Origin: Serratia liquefaciens ATCC 27592
GTDB lineage: Bacteria > Pseudomonadota > Gammaproteobacteria > Enterobacterales > Enterobacteriaceae
Length of the DNA: 64,000 nucleotides
Assembly (NCBI RefSeq): GCF_000422085.1
Contig: NC_021741.1
Location: 620,001-684,000, forward strand
Reading direction: 5' to 3'
In this document: in pieces, positions 34,119 through 41,991 of the stretch
How positions within the stretch are numbered: the stretch's first letter is position 1
Layout: every line of letters begins with the position of its first letter
Program-made: the position numbers and the translations under genes
Notes under the pieces: model-generated
Seen by the model: only the letters and a program-made list of their open reading frames with translations
Database searches by the model: none
Told to the model about the DNA's origin: nothing

Positions 34119-35813
34119 TTATTCTCCAATCATGTCGATGTTGGCAGCGCCCGGCGGCACCATCGGGAAAACTTTTTCATTAATATCAATCAGCGCATGG
34201 ATCAGGCAAGGCCCTGGACGTTGGATCGCTTCGGCCAATGCCGCCTGCGGATCTTCTGCGGCATTCAAATCGCAGGTGTCCATCCCGAAACCGGCGGCAA
34301 TCTTGATAAAGTCGGTACGCTTGGGATAGGCGGCGGCGAAAATGCGCTGCTGGTAGAACAGCGTTTGCTGCTGGTGCACCAGCCCCAACGCCTGGTTGTT
34401 CATCAGGATAATTTTCACGTCCAGGTCATGCTCGACGGCGGTCGCCATTTCCTGAATATTCATCATCAGGCTGCCGTCACCGGAGAAACACAGCACCTTG
34501 CGCTGAGGTTCGGCAAGGGCAGCGCCGATCGCCGCCGGCAGGCCGAAGCCCATGGTGCCCAGCCCGCCGGAGGTCAGCCACTGGCGCGGTCGGCTCAGCG
34601 GATAGGCTTGTGCTACCCACATCTGATGCTGGCCCACGTCGGTGGTAATGATGGCGTTTTCGTCCACGCAGCGCGCGGCAGCCAGCACCAGCCCGTAGTG
34701 GCTCAGCGGATCTTCGGCGTTAGGCATGCTGAACGGGAACTCGCGCTTGAGATCATTGACGGTACTCAGCCATTCGCTGCGTGGCTGTGCTTCAATTTGA
34801 GGCAGCAGTTGTTGCAATACCTGGCCTACGTCGGCGTGAATGGCAATATTGGCCTGCTTTACCTTGCCCAGTTCGGCGCGATCGATGTCCACGTGAATGA
34901 TGCTGGCGTTTGGACAGAATTGCTCGGTCTTGCCAATCGCCCGATCGTCAAAGCGCGCGCCCAGCACGATCAGTAAATCAGCCTCTTGCAGAATAAAGTT
35001 GGTACTGCGCGCCGCATGCATACCCAGCATGCCCAGCGACAACGGATGCTGCACCGGCATGGCGCCCAATGCCATCAGCGTCATGGTGGTGGGCAGGTTG
35101 GCGCGTTCAGCGAGCTCAATCGCCTGCTGATAGGCGTTGGCGCAGATGATGCCGCCGCCCAGATACAACACCGGGCGTTTGGCCTGATTGATCATAGCGG
35201 CGGCCTGCGCCACGGCGGTGGCTTCAAAGGTTGGCGCCGCATCGGGAACGGCGATCGGCGGCAGTTCGTCCAGGCTGATAACCGCCGTTTGAACATCTTT
35301 CGGTACGTCGATCCACACCGGGCCAGGGCGGCCGGATTCAGCGATGCGGAATGCGTCACAAATCACCTGCGGCAATTCGCGGATATCGCGGACCAAATGG
35401 TTGTGCTTGGTGATTGGAATCGAGATGCCGTAGGTGTCCACTTCCTGGAAGGCATCGGTGCCAATCATCGAAGAGGGAACCTGGCCGGTGATGCACACCA
35501 GCGGGATAGAATCGAGTTTGGCGTCGGCGATGGCGGTGACCAGATTGGTCGCGCCCGGGCCGCTCGAGGCGATACAAACCGCCGCCTTGCCGTTAGCGCG
35601 TGCCATACCTTGCGCCATAAAACCCGCCCCCTGTTCGTGGCGAGCCAGTACGTGATGAATACGGGTGCTTTGGCTCAGCGCGTCATACAGCGGCAGTGCC
35701 GCGCCGCCGGGAATGCCGGCGACGGTGGTGATGCCCTGACGCTCCAGCAGATGAACGATCAACTCTGCGCCGGTGAAGCGGTTACCTTGATGTGGCGTGC
35801 CCGAAATTGCCAT
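34119..35813 (-). CDS. ilvB: Acetohydroxyacid synthase I large subunit
   Basis: 564 residues (E. coli IlvB 562). A thiamine-diphosphate enzyme condensing two pyruvates, or pyruvate and 2-ketobutyrate, in the first common step of Val/Leu/Ile synthesis. Motifs: GIPGGAALPLYDAL, RHEQGAGFMAQGMARA (catalytic Glu), the FAD-region SIPLVCITGQVP, and the TPP motif FSGDGSLMMNIQE...NNQALG. The ATG at 35813 (MAISGT) is chosen over an extension reaching into the attenuator. It is preceded by the ivbL leader and terminator, so expression should respond to Val/Leu-tRNA charging. Confidence 0.96.
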   Translation of the reverse strand: MAISGTPHQGNRFTGAELIVHLLERQGITTVAGIPGGAALPLYDALSQSTRIHHVLARHEQGAGFMAQGMARANGKAAVCIASSGPGATNLVTAIADAKLDSIPLVCITGQVPSSMIGTDAFQEVDTYGISIPITKHNHLVRDIRELPQVICDAFRIAESGRPGPVWIDVPKDVQTAVISLDELPPIAVPDAAPTFEATAVAQAAAMINQAKRPVLYLGGGIICANAYQQAIELAERANLPTTMTLMALGAMPVQHPLSLGMLGMHAARSTNFILQEADLLIVLGARFDDRAIGKTEQFCPNASIIHVDIDRAELGKVKQANIAIHADVGQVLQQLLPQIEAQPRSEWLSTVNDLKREFPFSMPNAEDPLSHYGLVLAAARCVDENAIITTDVGQHQMWVAQAYPLSRPRQWLTSGGLGTMGFGLPAAIGAALAEPQRKVLCFSGDGSLMMNIQEMATAVEHDLDVKIILMNNQALGLVHQQQTLFYQQRIFAAAYPKRTDFIKIAAGFGMDTCDLNAAEDPQAALAEAIQRPGPCLIHALIDINEKVFPMVPPGAANIDMIGE

Positions 35814-35860
35814 GTTCCTATCCTTTCTCAAGGCCGGTTTGCTTTTCTGGGCAGGGGGCT

Positions 35861-35900
35861 AAAACTAAAAACCCCGCCCGGTTTGCGCCGGCGGGGTTTG
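35861..35900 (-). terminator. ilvBN attenuator terminator
   Basis: On the minus strand AAACCCCGCC-ggcgcaaacc-GGGCGGGGTTTTTAGTTTT, a strong GC stem with a T-run, between ivbL and ilvB. It is the expected Rho-independent attenuator, lying 25-65 nt after the ivbL stop. Confidence 0.9.
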
Positions 35901-35924
35901 GGAATCGATGCGTTGATTCGGACC

Positions 35925-36023
35925 CTACGGCGCATTGCCGACGACCACCACCACACGCACGACGACCACCGCGGCTGGTAGCGCGGTAATTAGTAGGGTC
36001 GAAGTCAGCGAGGATGCGATCAC
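35925..36023 (-). CDS. ivbL: ilvBN operon leader (attenuator) peptide
   Basis: 32 codons read on the minus strand: a short Ser/Thr/Leu-rich start, then AAVVVVRVVVVVGNAP and stop TAG at 35925. The C-terminal half is the same as I recall for E. coli IvbL, also 32 residues. Ten or so valine codons plus leucines make ribosome stalling sensitive to charged tRNA-Val and tRNA-Leu. The frame has no ATG at the right place: the start is GTG at 36023, preceded by AAGGTTCC. It is too short to be found by ordinary ORF cut-offs. Confidence 0.88.
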   Translation of the reverse strand: MIASSLTSTLLITALPAAVVVVRVVVVVGNAP

Positions 36024-36126
36024 AGGGAACCTTATCATCAGTAAAAAAAGTCAGGTTTTTATAAAACCACAGGCGAAAAATTCGCACAACTGGTTTATTT
36101 GTACAGCATAAAAAACGGGCGGAAGA

Positions 36127-36831
36127 TCACGGTTTGTGTGAAATGCCCAGCACCTTGGCTTCCGGCGCGCTGCCGTCCAGCAGCGCCTGCGTCGGGCCGT
36201 CGTAAAAAATACGGCCGTCCACCACCAGCAGGGTCCGTGGCGCGATGCGTGCGGCGTCATCCAGGTTGTGCGATACCATCAATAGCGTCAGGTTTCGCTG
36301 GTCGCAAACTTCCTGCAGCAGTTGCAGCATCTCGTTGCGTAAAGCCGGATCGAGCGCTGAAAAAGGTTCGTCGAGCAACAGGATGGGCCGCTGGCGGATC
36401 AGGCAACGCGCCAGGGCGGCACGCTGGCGTTGGCCACCGGAAAGTTGTGACGGCAGGCGGGGCAGATGTTCTTCCAGCCCTACTTGCCGGGCAATTTGCG
36501 CCAACTGCCGCTTCTGCTCCTCATTCAGCCGCAGGCCGGGATCCAGGCCTAAACCGATGTTCTGCGCTACCGTCAGGTGGGCGAACAGGTTATTTTCCTG
36601 AAACAGCATCGAGACCGGGCGCTTGGCTGGCGGCGTGCCGGTGTGGTCGCTGCCGTTAAGCAGCAACCTGCCGCTGGCGGACGGCAGAAAACCGGCGATC
36701 AGGCTGAGCAGAGTGCTCTTCCCCGCCCCGCTGGGGCCCAGCACCGCGACGCGTTCGCCCGGTTGAATACGCAGGTCGAAGCGCATTGGCAGGTGTTCAT
36801 ACAGGTAGGTCAGTTTTTCAAGCTTTAGCAT
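36127..36831 (-). CDS. thiQ: Thiamine/TPP ABC importer ATP-binding protein
   Basis: 234 residues (E. coli 232). Walker [12 protein letters not shown], signature [15 protein letters not shown] and Walker [13 protein letters not shown] are intact, with the D-loop and switch His ([12 protein letters not shown]). It energises uptake of thiamine, its mono- and pyrophosphate with ThiP and ThiB. The start ATG (36831) sits exactly at the end of an ERIC element that separates thiQ from thiP; in E. coli these genes overlap. GAAGGAC from the ERIC end serves as the apparent ribosome-binding site. A longer frame up to 36888 would be translated from ERIC sequence and is rejected. Confidence 0.94.
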   Translation of the reverse strand: MLKLEKLTYLYEHLPMRFDLRIQPGERVAVLGPSGAGKSTLLSLIAGFLPSASGRLLLNGSDHTGTPPAKRPVSMLFQENNLFAHLTVAQNIGLGLDPGLRLNEEQKRQLAQIARQVGLEEHLPRLPSQLSGGQRQRAALARCLIRQRPILLLDEPFSALDPALRNEMLQLLQEVCDQRNLTLLMVSHNLDDAARIAPRTLLVVDGRIFYDGPTQALLDGSAPEAKVLGISHKP

Positions 36832-36953
36832 ATGTCCTTCATCTTTCACGTTGCCGCTGTGTTGGCTTTCTTCACTTATCCCAGTCACTTAGGGAACTAA
36901 GCTCCTGGGAATGCGCTCAGTCGCCGCCTTGCTGCAGCTTGAAATCTATCGGT
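36831..36953 (-). repeat. ERIC (IRU) element inside the thi operon (thiP-thiQ junction)
   Basis: About 123 bp, TATGTCCTTCATCTTTCACG ... core CCCAGTCACTTAGGGAACTAAGCTCCTGGGA ... GCTTGAAATCTATCGGT (split descriptions of one element). One end coincides with the A of the thiQ ATG; at the other end the thiP stop codon (36946-36948) lies inside the element. It must be transcribed as part of the operon mRNA, where it can fold into a hairpin. Confidence 0.88.
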
Positions 36954-38550
36954 CAGAGCGGCCCGGTAAGCGTTCGATCAGGGTAAACAGCAGGAAGCAC
37001 AGCAACAGCAACAGCAGCGCGGTGACCGCGCCGTCATTGCTGCGGTAGGCGCCGATCTGCTGGTACAGGTAAAAAGGCAGGGTGCGGAAATGTTCGTTGC
37101 CAAACAGTGCCACCACGCCGAAATCGCCGATCGACAGTACGCAGGCGAAGGCCAGCGCCTGGGCCAACGGGCGGCGCAGCGCTTTCAGCTCAATCCAGCG
37201 TAGCCGCTGCCAGCCCTGAATATCCAGCGACAGGCACAGCGGATTATAACGTTCGGCCAGGTCGCGCATGGGGTTTTCCAACACTTTTAGCGCATAGGGC
37301 ACTGCCATCAACGCATTGGTGAGGATCACCAGCGCGTACGGCGACTGTGGCAGCCCCACGGTGTCGCTCAACAGCAGGAAGAAACCGGTGGCCAGCACAA
37401 TGCCCGGCATCGCCAGGATCACCATACCGCTCAACTCCAGCGCGTGCCCCCAACGCAGTCTCTGTTGCAGCTTCAGCTCACGGCTGCTCCACAGCAGCAT
37501 CATGGTCAGCACGACACAAAGTACGCCCGCCCCCAGAGCGATGCGTAACGAAGTGAACAATGCCTGCCACAACACCTGTTGCTGCAGGACGCTAACCATC
37601 GTTTGATTGGCGCCGTCGGCGATCACCGCCAGCAGTGGGGGCAACAGCAGCAGCAACGCGGCGGCAATCAGCAAAAAGTCACTGATGCGTCGCCACAGGC
37701 TGTCTTCCGGATTACGCCAGATAGTGGCATGGGTATTGCCGACCGGCAGCGCCTGGCTCAGGCGCTGGCTGAAGATCACCAGCCCCAGGCAGCATGCCAG
37801 TTGGATCAGCGCCAGCAGCGCGGCGCGGCTGAGATCGTAGTCGTAACTGAGCGCCTGATAGATGGCCAGTTCGATGGTGGTTGCCTGCGGCCCACCTCCC
37901 AGCGACAGTACGGTGGCGAAGCTGGCGAAGCACAGCATAAAGATCAGCGCGCCGCTCGGCAGGATTTGACGGCGCAGCGCCGGCCACTCGACAAAGCGAA
38001 ACTGCTGCCAACCGCTCATGCCGAGCTGGGCTGCCAATTGGCGCTGTTCAACCGGAATGTTTTCCAGCGCCTGCAGCAGCAGACGTGTCGCCAACGGCAG
38101 GTTGAAGAACATGTGCGCCAGCAGGATGCCCTGCAGACCATAAGGCGTGAAACTGTAGTTAATGCCCAGCCAGCCACACAGCATTGCCAACCAGCCCTGG
38201 CGGCCATATACGCTGAGCAGGCCGAATACCGCCACCAGCACCGGCAGCACCAGCGTCATGGCGCAGAGCCGCAGCAGTAACTGACGACCGGGGAAACGGC
38301 GGCGATAGAGCGCCCGAGCCAGCAGGATCGCGGGTAGCACCGAGATCAGCGCGGACAGCAGGGCCTGCCAAAACGTGAAGCGCACTACGTGCCACAGGTA
38401 GCTGTCTTGCCATATACCACGCCAATCGCTGTCCGGCGCGTGCCGCCACAGCGACCCCATCGCCAGCACGGCGATGGTCAGGATCAGGCCGGCGGCCAGC
38501 AGCCCCGGCCATAGCCAACGCGGGATCAGTGGCTGACGGCGGTTTGCCAT
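36946..38550 (-). CDS. thiP: Thiamine/TPP ABC importer permease
   Basis: 534 residues (E. coli 536), a fused two-domain permease with about 12 membrane segments and two EAA-type loops, around EQRQLAAQLGMSGWQQFRFVE and near ERYNPLCLSLDIQGWQRL, which contact ThiQ. The ATG at 38550 overlaps the thiB end by 25 nt. The C-terminus ends LPGRSDR; the final residues and the TAG stop are supplied by ERIC sequence, replacing a slightly different tail in E. coli. The protein is otherwise intact. Confidence 0.95.
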   Translation of the reverse strand: MANRRQPLIPRWLWPGLLAAGLILTIAVLAMGSLWRHAPDSDWRGIWQDSYLWHVVRFTFWQALLSALISVLPAILLARALYRRRFPGRQLLLRLCAMTLVLPVLVAVFGLLSVYGRQGWLAMLCGWLGINYSFTPYGLQGILLAHMFFNLPLATRLLLQALENIPVEQRQLAAQLGMSGWQQFRFVEWPALRRQILPSGALIFMLCFASFATVLSLGGGPQATTIELAIYQALSYDYDLSRAALLALIQLACCLGLVIFSQRLSQALPVGNTHATIWRNPEDSLWRRISDFLLIAAALLLLLPPLLAVIADGANQTMVSVLQQQVLWQALFTSLRIALGAGVLCVVLTMMLLWSSRELKLQQRLRWGHALELSGMVILAMPGIVLATGFFLLLSDTVGLPQSPYALVILTNALMAVPYALKVLENPMRDLAERYNPLCLSLDIQGWQRLRWIELKALRRPLAQALAFACVLSIGDFGVVALFGNEHFRTLPFYLYQQIGAYRSNDGAVTALLLLLLCFLLFTLIERLPGRSDR

Positions 38551-39512
38551 GCCCGGATCCAGTTGCTGCGTTGTTTGGTTACATCTTCTGCGCTGTACTG
38601 CAGTGCGGTCTGCGGGACGGTCATTTGGTCAAATCCGGCCGGCAGTGAGGTCTTGATCACCGGGTACATCCAGTTGCCGGTAGGAATGGCGTTTTGGAAC
38701 GCCGGGGATACCATAAATTGCATAAAGCGTTCCGCCAACTCAGGTTGCTTGCTGGCCTTGAGTTTGCCCGACACTTCCACCTGCAGATAATGGCCTTCAC
38801 TGAAGTTGGCAGCGGCATAGCTGTCTTTTTTTTCTTCAATCAGATGGTAGGCCGGGGAGGTGGTGTAGCTAAGCACCAAATCGCCTTCGCCTTTCAGGAA
38901 CAGGCCATAGGCTTCGCTCCAGCCCTTGGTCACGGTGACGGTTTTCTTCGCCAGCTTCTGCCAGGCTGCCGGTGCCTGATCGCCATACACTTTCTGCATC
39001 CACAGCAGCAGACCCAAACCTGGGGTACTGGTACGCGGATCCTCATAGATCACTTTCCAGTTCTGGCTGCTCTCGACCAGCTCATGCAGGCTTTTGGGCG
39101 GGTTCTTCAGCTTTTCTTTGTTGTAAACGAAGGCAAAGTAGCCGTAGTCATAGGGGACGAAGGTTTTGTCTTGCCAGCCGCCCGGTACGTTCAATTTGCT
39201 GCTGTCGACGTCGCTTGGCGCGAATAGCCCAGTTTGCTGCGCCGCCTGCAGCAGGTTGTTGTCCAGCCCCAGCACCACGTCGGCGGCGCTGTTTTTGCCT
39301 TCCATGCGCAGGCGGTTAAGCAGTGAGACACCGTCTTCCAGCGCGACAAATTTCAGCTCGCAATCACATTGGGCCTCAAAGGCTTTTTTGACCGCCGGGC
39401 CAGGGCCCCAGTCAGCGGCGAAGGAATCGTAGGTGTAGACCGTCAGCGTGGGCTTGGCGAACACCGGTGCGGCGCACAGCAACAGTAACAAGGGCAGGCT
39501 TTTTTTGACCAC
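38526..39512 (-). CDS. thiB: Thiamine-binding periplasmic protein
   Basis: 328 residues from a GTG start (39512) with the ribosome-binding site AGGAG 7 nt upstream; E. coli ThiB (TbpA) is 327. The signal peptide (VKKSLPLLLLLCAAPVFA) precedes the conserved mature start KPTLTVYTYDSFAADWGPGP. It is the solute receptor for thiamine and TPP. Upstream in-frame ATGs to 39587 lie in the riboswitch and are rejected. It is first in thiBPQ, governed by the TPP riboswitch. Confidence 0.95.
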   Translation of the reverse strand: MVKKSLPLLLLLCAAPVFAKPTLTVYTYDSFAADWGPGPAVKKAFEAQCDCELKFVALEDGVSLLNRLRMEGKNSAADVVLGLDNNLLQAAQQTGLFAPSDVDSSKLNVPGGWQDKTFVPYDYGYFAFVYNKEKLKNPPKSLHELVESSQNWKVIYEDPRTSTPGLGLLLWMQKVYGDQAPAAWQKLAKKTVTVTKGWSEAYGLFLKGEGDLVLSYTTSPAYHLIEEKKDSYAAANFSEGHYLQVEVSGKLKASKQPELAERFMQFMVSPAFQNAIPTGNWMYPVIKTSLPAGFDQMTVPQTALQYSAEDVTKQRSNWIRAWQTAVSH

Positions 39513-39582
39513 TTTGCACTCCTGAAAATTTAGGGGGGCAAGGGTATCTGAGGGGGCAAGCGGCTGATGCCGGATCGCTGGG

Positions 39583-39864
39583 CTCAAATCCCTCCGCCGG
39601 TATTGACCGGATCAGGTTCGACGGGTTTATCCCCTTCATACTTGAAGTTGCAGCGGTGTTGGCTTCTCTCTCTCACCCCAGTCACATAGGAGTTCTATGT
39701 TCTTGGGGATTTATGAGCCTCGTCCATGAGGCTCGCCCTTCGGGCCAACGCAAGCGCTGTTCAAATCGGTTCCCGACCGATTTGTCGCTCGGTTGCCGCC
39801 TACCTGCAACGTCAATTATTTTGGGTATATCTCAGCAATAAATCGTTTTTCGCACCCCGTTGAG
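39583..39864 (-). promoter_or_regulatory. TPP riboswitch (THI box) of thiBPQ, interrupted by an ERIC element
   Basis: Minus strand, 5' to 3': P1 CUCAA (39864-39860), the P2/P3 part GGGGUGC-gaaaaacgauuuauu-GC, then UGAGAUA reaching 39830. A 200-nt ERIC follows, then AAACCCGUC (P2 closing strand, 39627 downward), GAACCUGAUCCGGUCAAUACCGGCGGAGGGA (P4/P5, split description) and the P1 partner UUGAG (39587-39583). All conserved TPP-aptamer blocks are present and in order. Deleting the insert and one TA copy gives a standard aptamer of about 82 nt. In E. coli the same leader is the RNA SroA. Its sensing function with the insert is unknown. The 394-bp sgrR-thiB gap holds nothing else recognisable apart from a promoter that must lie near or upstream of 39870. 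Confidence 0.85.
39628..39829. repeat. ERIC element (long form, about 200 bp) inserted in the TPP riboswitch
   Basis: TA-flanked insert: TATCCCCTTCATACTTGAAG ... CACCCCAGTCACATAGG ... TTCTTGGGGATTT, then about 70 extra bp (39713-39782), then GTCGCTCGGTTGCCGCC ... AATTATTTTGGGTATA. The target TA is duplicated (39628-39629 and 39828-39829). The extra segment holds three small hairpins: GAGCCTC/GAGGCTC, GCCC/GGGC, and ATCGGT/ACCGAT. Longer ERICs with an insertion of about 70 bp are known in Yersinia and relatives (from memory). Confidence 0.87.
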
Positions 39865-39906
39865 ACGGCGCCATTGTAAAGACTAACGGGCGCCGGTGAA
39901 AGGTGC

Positions 39907-41568
39907 TTATGCTTCCGGCGGCGCAAACCAGGCGGATTTGAAATCAAACCAACCCAGAGTGTTCATTCGCACGCCGCGCATGCTGCGCTGGCCATGCAGT
40001 TGCAGCCAGTGGTGGAACAGAGGATGCAATTGATGGCCGCTGACCAGACGTTGGCAAAAATCCGCCAGCGGCAGGGCATTGGCGCGCCACCGCGCCGCAT
40101 CTTCGGACAAGTCCTCACTCATGCAGTGCTGCATCAGCGGCAGTTCATACAGGGTGGCGAACAGTGAGAACTCCAGCGGCAGGTAAAAGTTGGCGCTGCC
40201 GAGCCACAAATCGGTGTTCGCGTCGCCTTTATGCCAGGTAGCGTAATCGACAATCTGAATATTCAGCTTAATGCCGTGCTGCGCCAGCAGCGGCTCGATG
40301 GCCTGCTGAATGGCGTGGAACTCCGAATGTTCGCTGTAGTAGGTCAGGGTCAGTTCGGTCAATCCGGCCGGTTTGGGCTGCAATGCCAGCGCGCGATTGT
40401 GGTGCCAGCGCGGCAAAATGCCGTAGGCCGGTGACCAATAGCGTTGATAAACAGGGCCGGCGTTGCTCAGGAGCGAAATAGGGTTGATCAGTTCGCATAA
40501 CCAGCTGCGGATGACCGGATCGGCCGCCAGCGGAGAGCGCTGATCGAATAGCAGAAAATAGCAGCCTTCTTCCAGTCGGCTTTCCAGCTCGTTTTTCCCG
40601 GTATCGTCCGCCTGGAGCTGTACGCCGGAGTGTACCAGTTCTTCGGTTACCTCTGGCAGCACCCAGATATTGACCTCGTCGATCAGTGCGCGATAGCCAA
40701 AGTAATCATCAAAGGCGTGAATTTTCATCTGGCTGCGGTGATTGCGCACCACGCTATAGGGGCCGGTACCGACCGGATGGCGCGAGAACTCCGGCAGGCT
40801 CTGCCACTCGCGCGGCAATATCATGGCGTGCACGCTGCCCAGCAGCCAAGGCAGCCAGTAATCGGGGCTGTGCAGATGTACGTCAATCACGTAGGGCGTC
40901 GGCGACGTCACGCGTTCGATATGGGAGAACAGCGGTTGTGGCATCAACCGGCTGAGCGAACTGATGACATCTTCCATTTCCAGCTCGCGCCCATGGTGGA
41001 AATGAATGGCCGGGCGTAAATAAAAGCGCCAATGCAATGGCGTTAAAGCTTGCCAGTGATGAGAAAGATCGGATTCCAGTTCCCCGTTTTCCTCATTTAT
41101 CCGCGTCAGGCCGCTGAAAATTTGTCTCGCCAAATGGGTTTCCGAGCGGCGCAGCGCCGAGCCTGGCAACAGATTGTACAGTTGCCGGTAATAGAGCACG
41201 CGCAGGATATGTTTACCCTGACGAAAGCTGCGGCCCAGTTGGGACAGCAGCATCTGCCGCACCACATTTTTATCGCCGACCAGTTGCACCAGCTGATCGA
41301 TACGATCCTGCTCCAGCAACTCCTCGGCACGCTGCTGCTGCAGCGCCAGACCGGTATAGTGAAAGGTCAGTTGCGAACGCTTGCCGCGCCCCGATTCTGC
41401 CTGCCAGGTCAGCCAGCCCTGCTGCTGCATGGCGCCCAGTAACGAACGCACGTGGCGGCGCGAGCAACTGAGCACTTCGGCCAGCTCTTGTAACGTGGTT
41501 TCGGTCGGTTCGCCATGGCAGCGCTGCCACAGGCGAATGAACTGCTGTTGCAATCTGGAAGTGGACAT
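39907..41568 (-). CDS. sgrR: Transcriptional regulator SgrR
   Basis: 553 residues (E. coli 551). The N-terminal winged helix (residues about 1-115, with [20 protein letters not shown]) is joined to a C-terminal solute-binding-protein-like domain (about 165-430), the architecture special to SgrR. It senses glucose-phosphate stress and activates the divergent sRNA gene sgrS; it also represses itself. The ATG at 41568 opens the conserved [15 protein letters not shown]. It ends 42 bp upstream of the thi riboswitch, in the same direction. Confidence 0.93.
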   Translation of the reverse strand: MSTSRLQQQFIRLWQRCHGEPTETTLQELAEVLSCSRRHVRSLLGAMQQQGWLTWQAESGRGKRSQLTFHYTGLALQQQRAEELLEQDRIDQLVQLVGDKNVVRQMLLSQLGRSFRQGKHILRVLYYRQLYNLLPGSALRRSETHLARQIFSGLTRINEENGELESDLSHHWQALTPLHWRFYLRPAIHFHHGRELEMEDVISSLSRLMPQPLFSHIERVTSPTPYVIDVHLHSPDYWLPWLLGSVHAMILPREWQSLPEFSRHPVGTGPYSVVRNHRSQMKIHAFDDYFGYRALIDEVNIWVLPEVTEELVHSGVQLQADDTGKNELESRLEEGCYFLLFDQRSPLAADPVIRSWLCELINPISLLSNAGPVYQRYWSPAYGILPRWHHNRALALQPKPAGLTELTLTYYSEHSEFHAIQQAIEPLLAQHGIKLNIQIVDYATWHKGDANTDLWLGSANFYLPLEFSLFATLYELPLMQHCMSEDLSEDAARWRANALPLADFCQRLVSGHQLHPLFHHWLQLHGQRSMRGVRMNTLGWFDFKSAWFAPPEA

Positions 41569-41627
41569 AAAAGAGGAAGGCTCCGGCGGTAACCCATCAA
41601 TTTATCTTTCCCTATATTACGCCGATA

Positions 41628-41908
41628 ATTTTCCACAATGAAAGGGGGAGGGCGACGGATGAAAGTTTTCTTGTCAAAACAGTTCTATCAGCGCTACTTC
41701 AGCGCAGTACGCCGGCAGCACGCGGACTGGTTGGGACTGGTACCTGAACAGGCGCGGCTGGAGATGTTGGCCCACCTGACCCAATGGGATATCGCGTCAA
41801 TGACGGACAAGCAATACCGCGAGCACCTCTGAGGCTTCGGTAGCGAAAGTGTTTCTGAGTAATGGTGCTGTTCACCAGCCAGTGGGGTCATACCCACTGG
41901 TTTTTTTA
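41628..41908 (+). ncRNA. sgrS: SgrS small RNA (glucose-phosphate stress)
   Basis: It lies between divergent sgrR and setA as in E. coli. The base-pairing region GTGTTTCTGAGTAATGGTG (41849-41867) closely resembles, from memory, the E. coli SgrS stretch that pairs with the ptsG ribosome-binding site (about 16 of 19 positions). A small stem TGGTG/CACCA (41863-41876) and then the terminator CCAGTGGG-gtcata-CCCACTGG with TTTTTTT (41879-41907) form the Hfq-binding 3' end. The 5' end is estimated at about 31 nt before sgrT, by analogy with E. coli, and is uncertain. SgrS blocks ptsG translation and encodes SgrT. Confidence 0.85.
41659..41832 (+). CDS. sgrT: SgrT, glucose-transport inhibitor peptide encoded in SgrS
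   Basis: 57 residues from the ATG at 41659, preceded by AGGGGGAGGG. The central pattern QFYQRYFSAV...WL...PEQARLEML.HLTQWD matches the conserved SgrT core (E. coli SgrT is 43 residues). This form has about six extra N-terminal and about eight extra C-terminal residues. SgrT inhibits the PTS glucose permease at the protein level. An alternative ATG at 41638 would add seven Gly/Arg-rich residues and lacks a good ribosome-binding site. Confidence 0.8.
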   Translation: MKVFLSKQFYQRYFSAVRRQHADWLGLVPEQARLEMLAHLTQWDIASMTDKQYREHL

Positions 41909-41991
41909 TTGTGGGCTGTGGGGATATTCTTGCAATTTTTTCCCCTTGGCCTAAGGTTCTGTCTTCCGCATTAAGGGCCTGAGACGAAGAT

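Noticed and set aside
36946..36960. Possible thiP truncation by the ERIC insertion
   Set aside because: The protein keeps 534 of about 536 expected residues including all membrane segments and both EAA loops; only the last few residues differ.
39656..39841. Short open frame within the riboswitch ERIC
   Set aside because: It consists of ERIC hairpin sequence; there is no ribosome-binding site and repeats of this class are non-coding.
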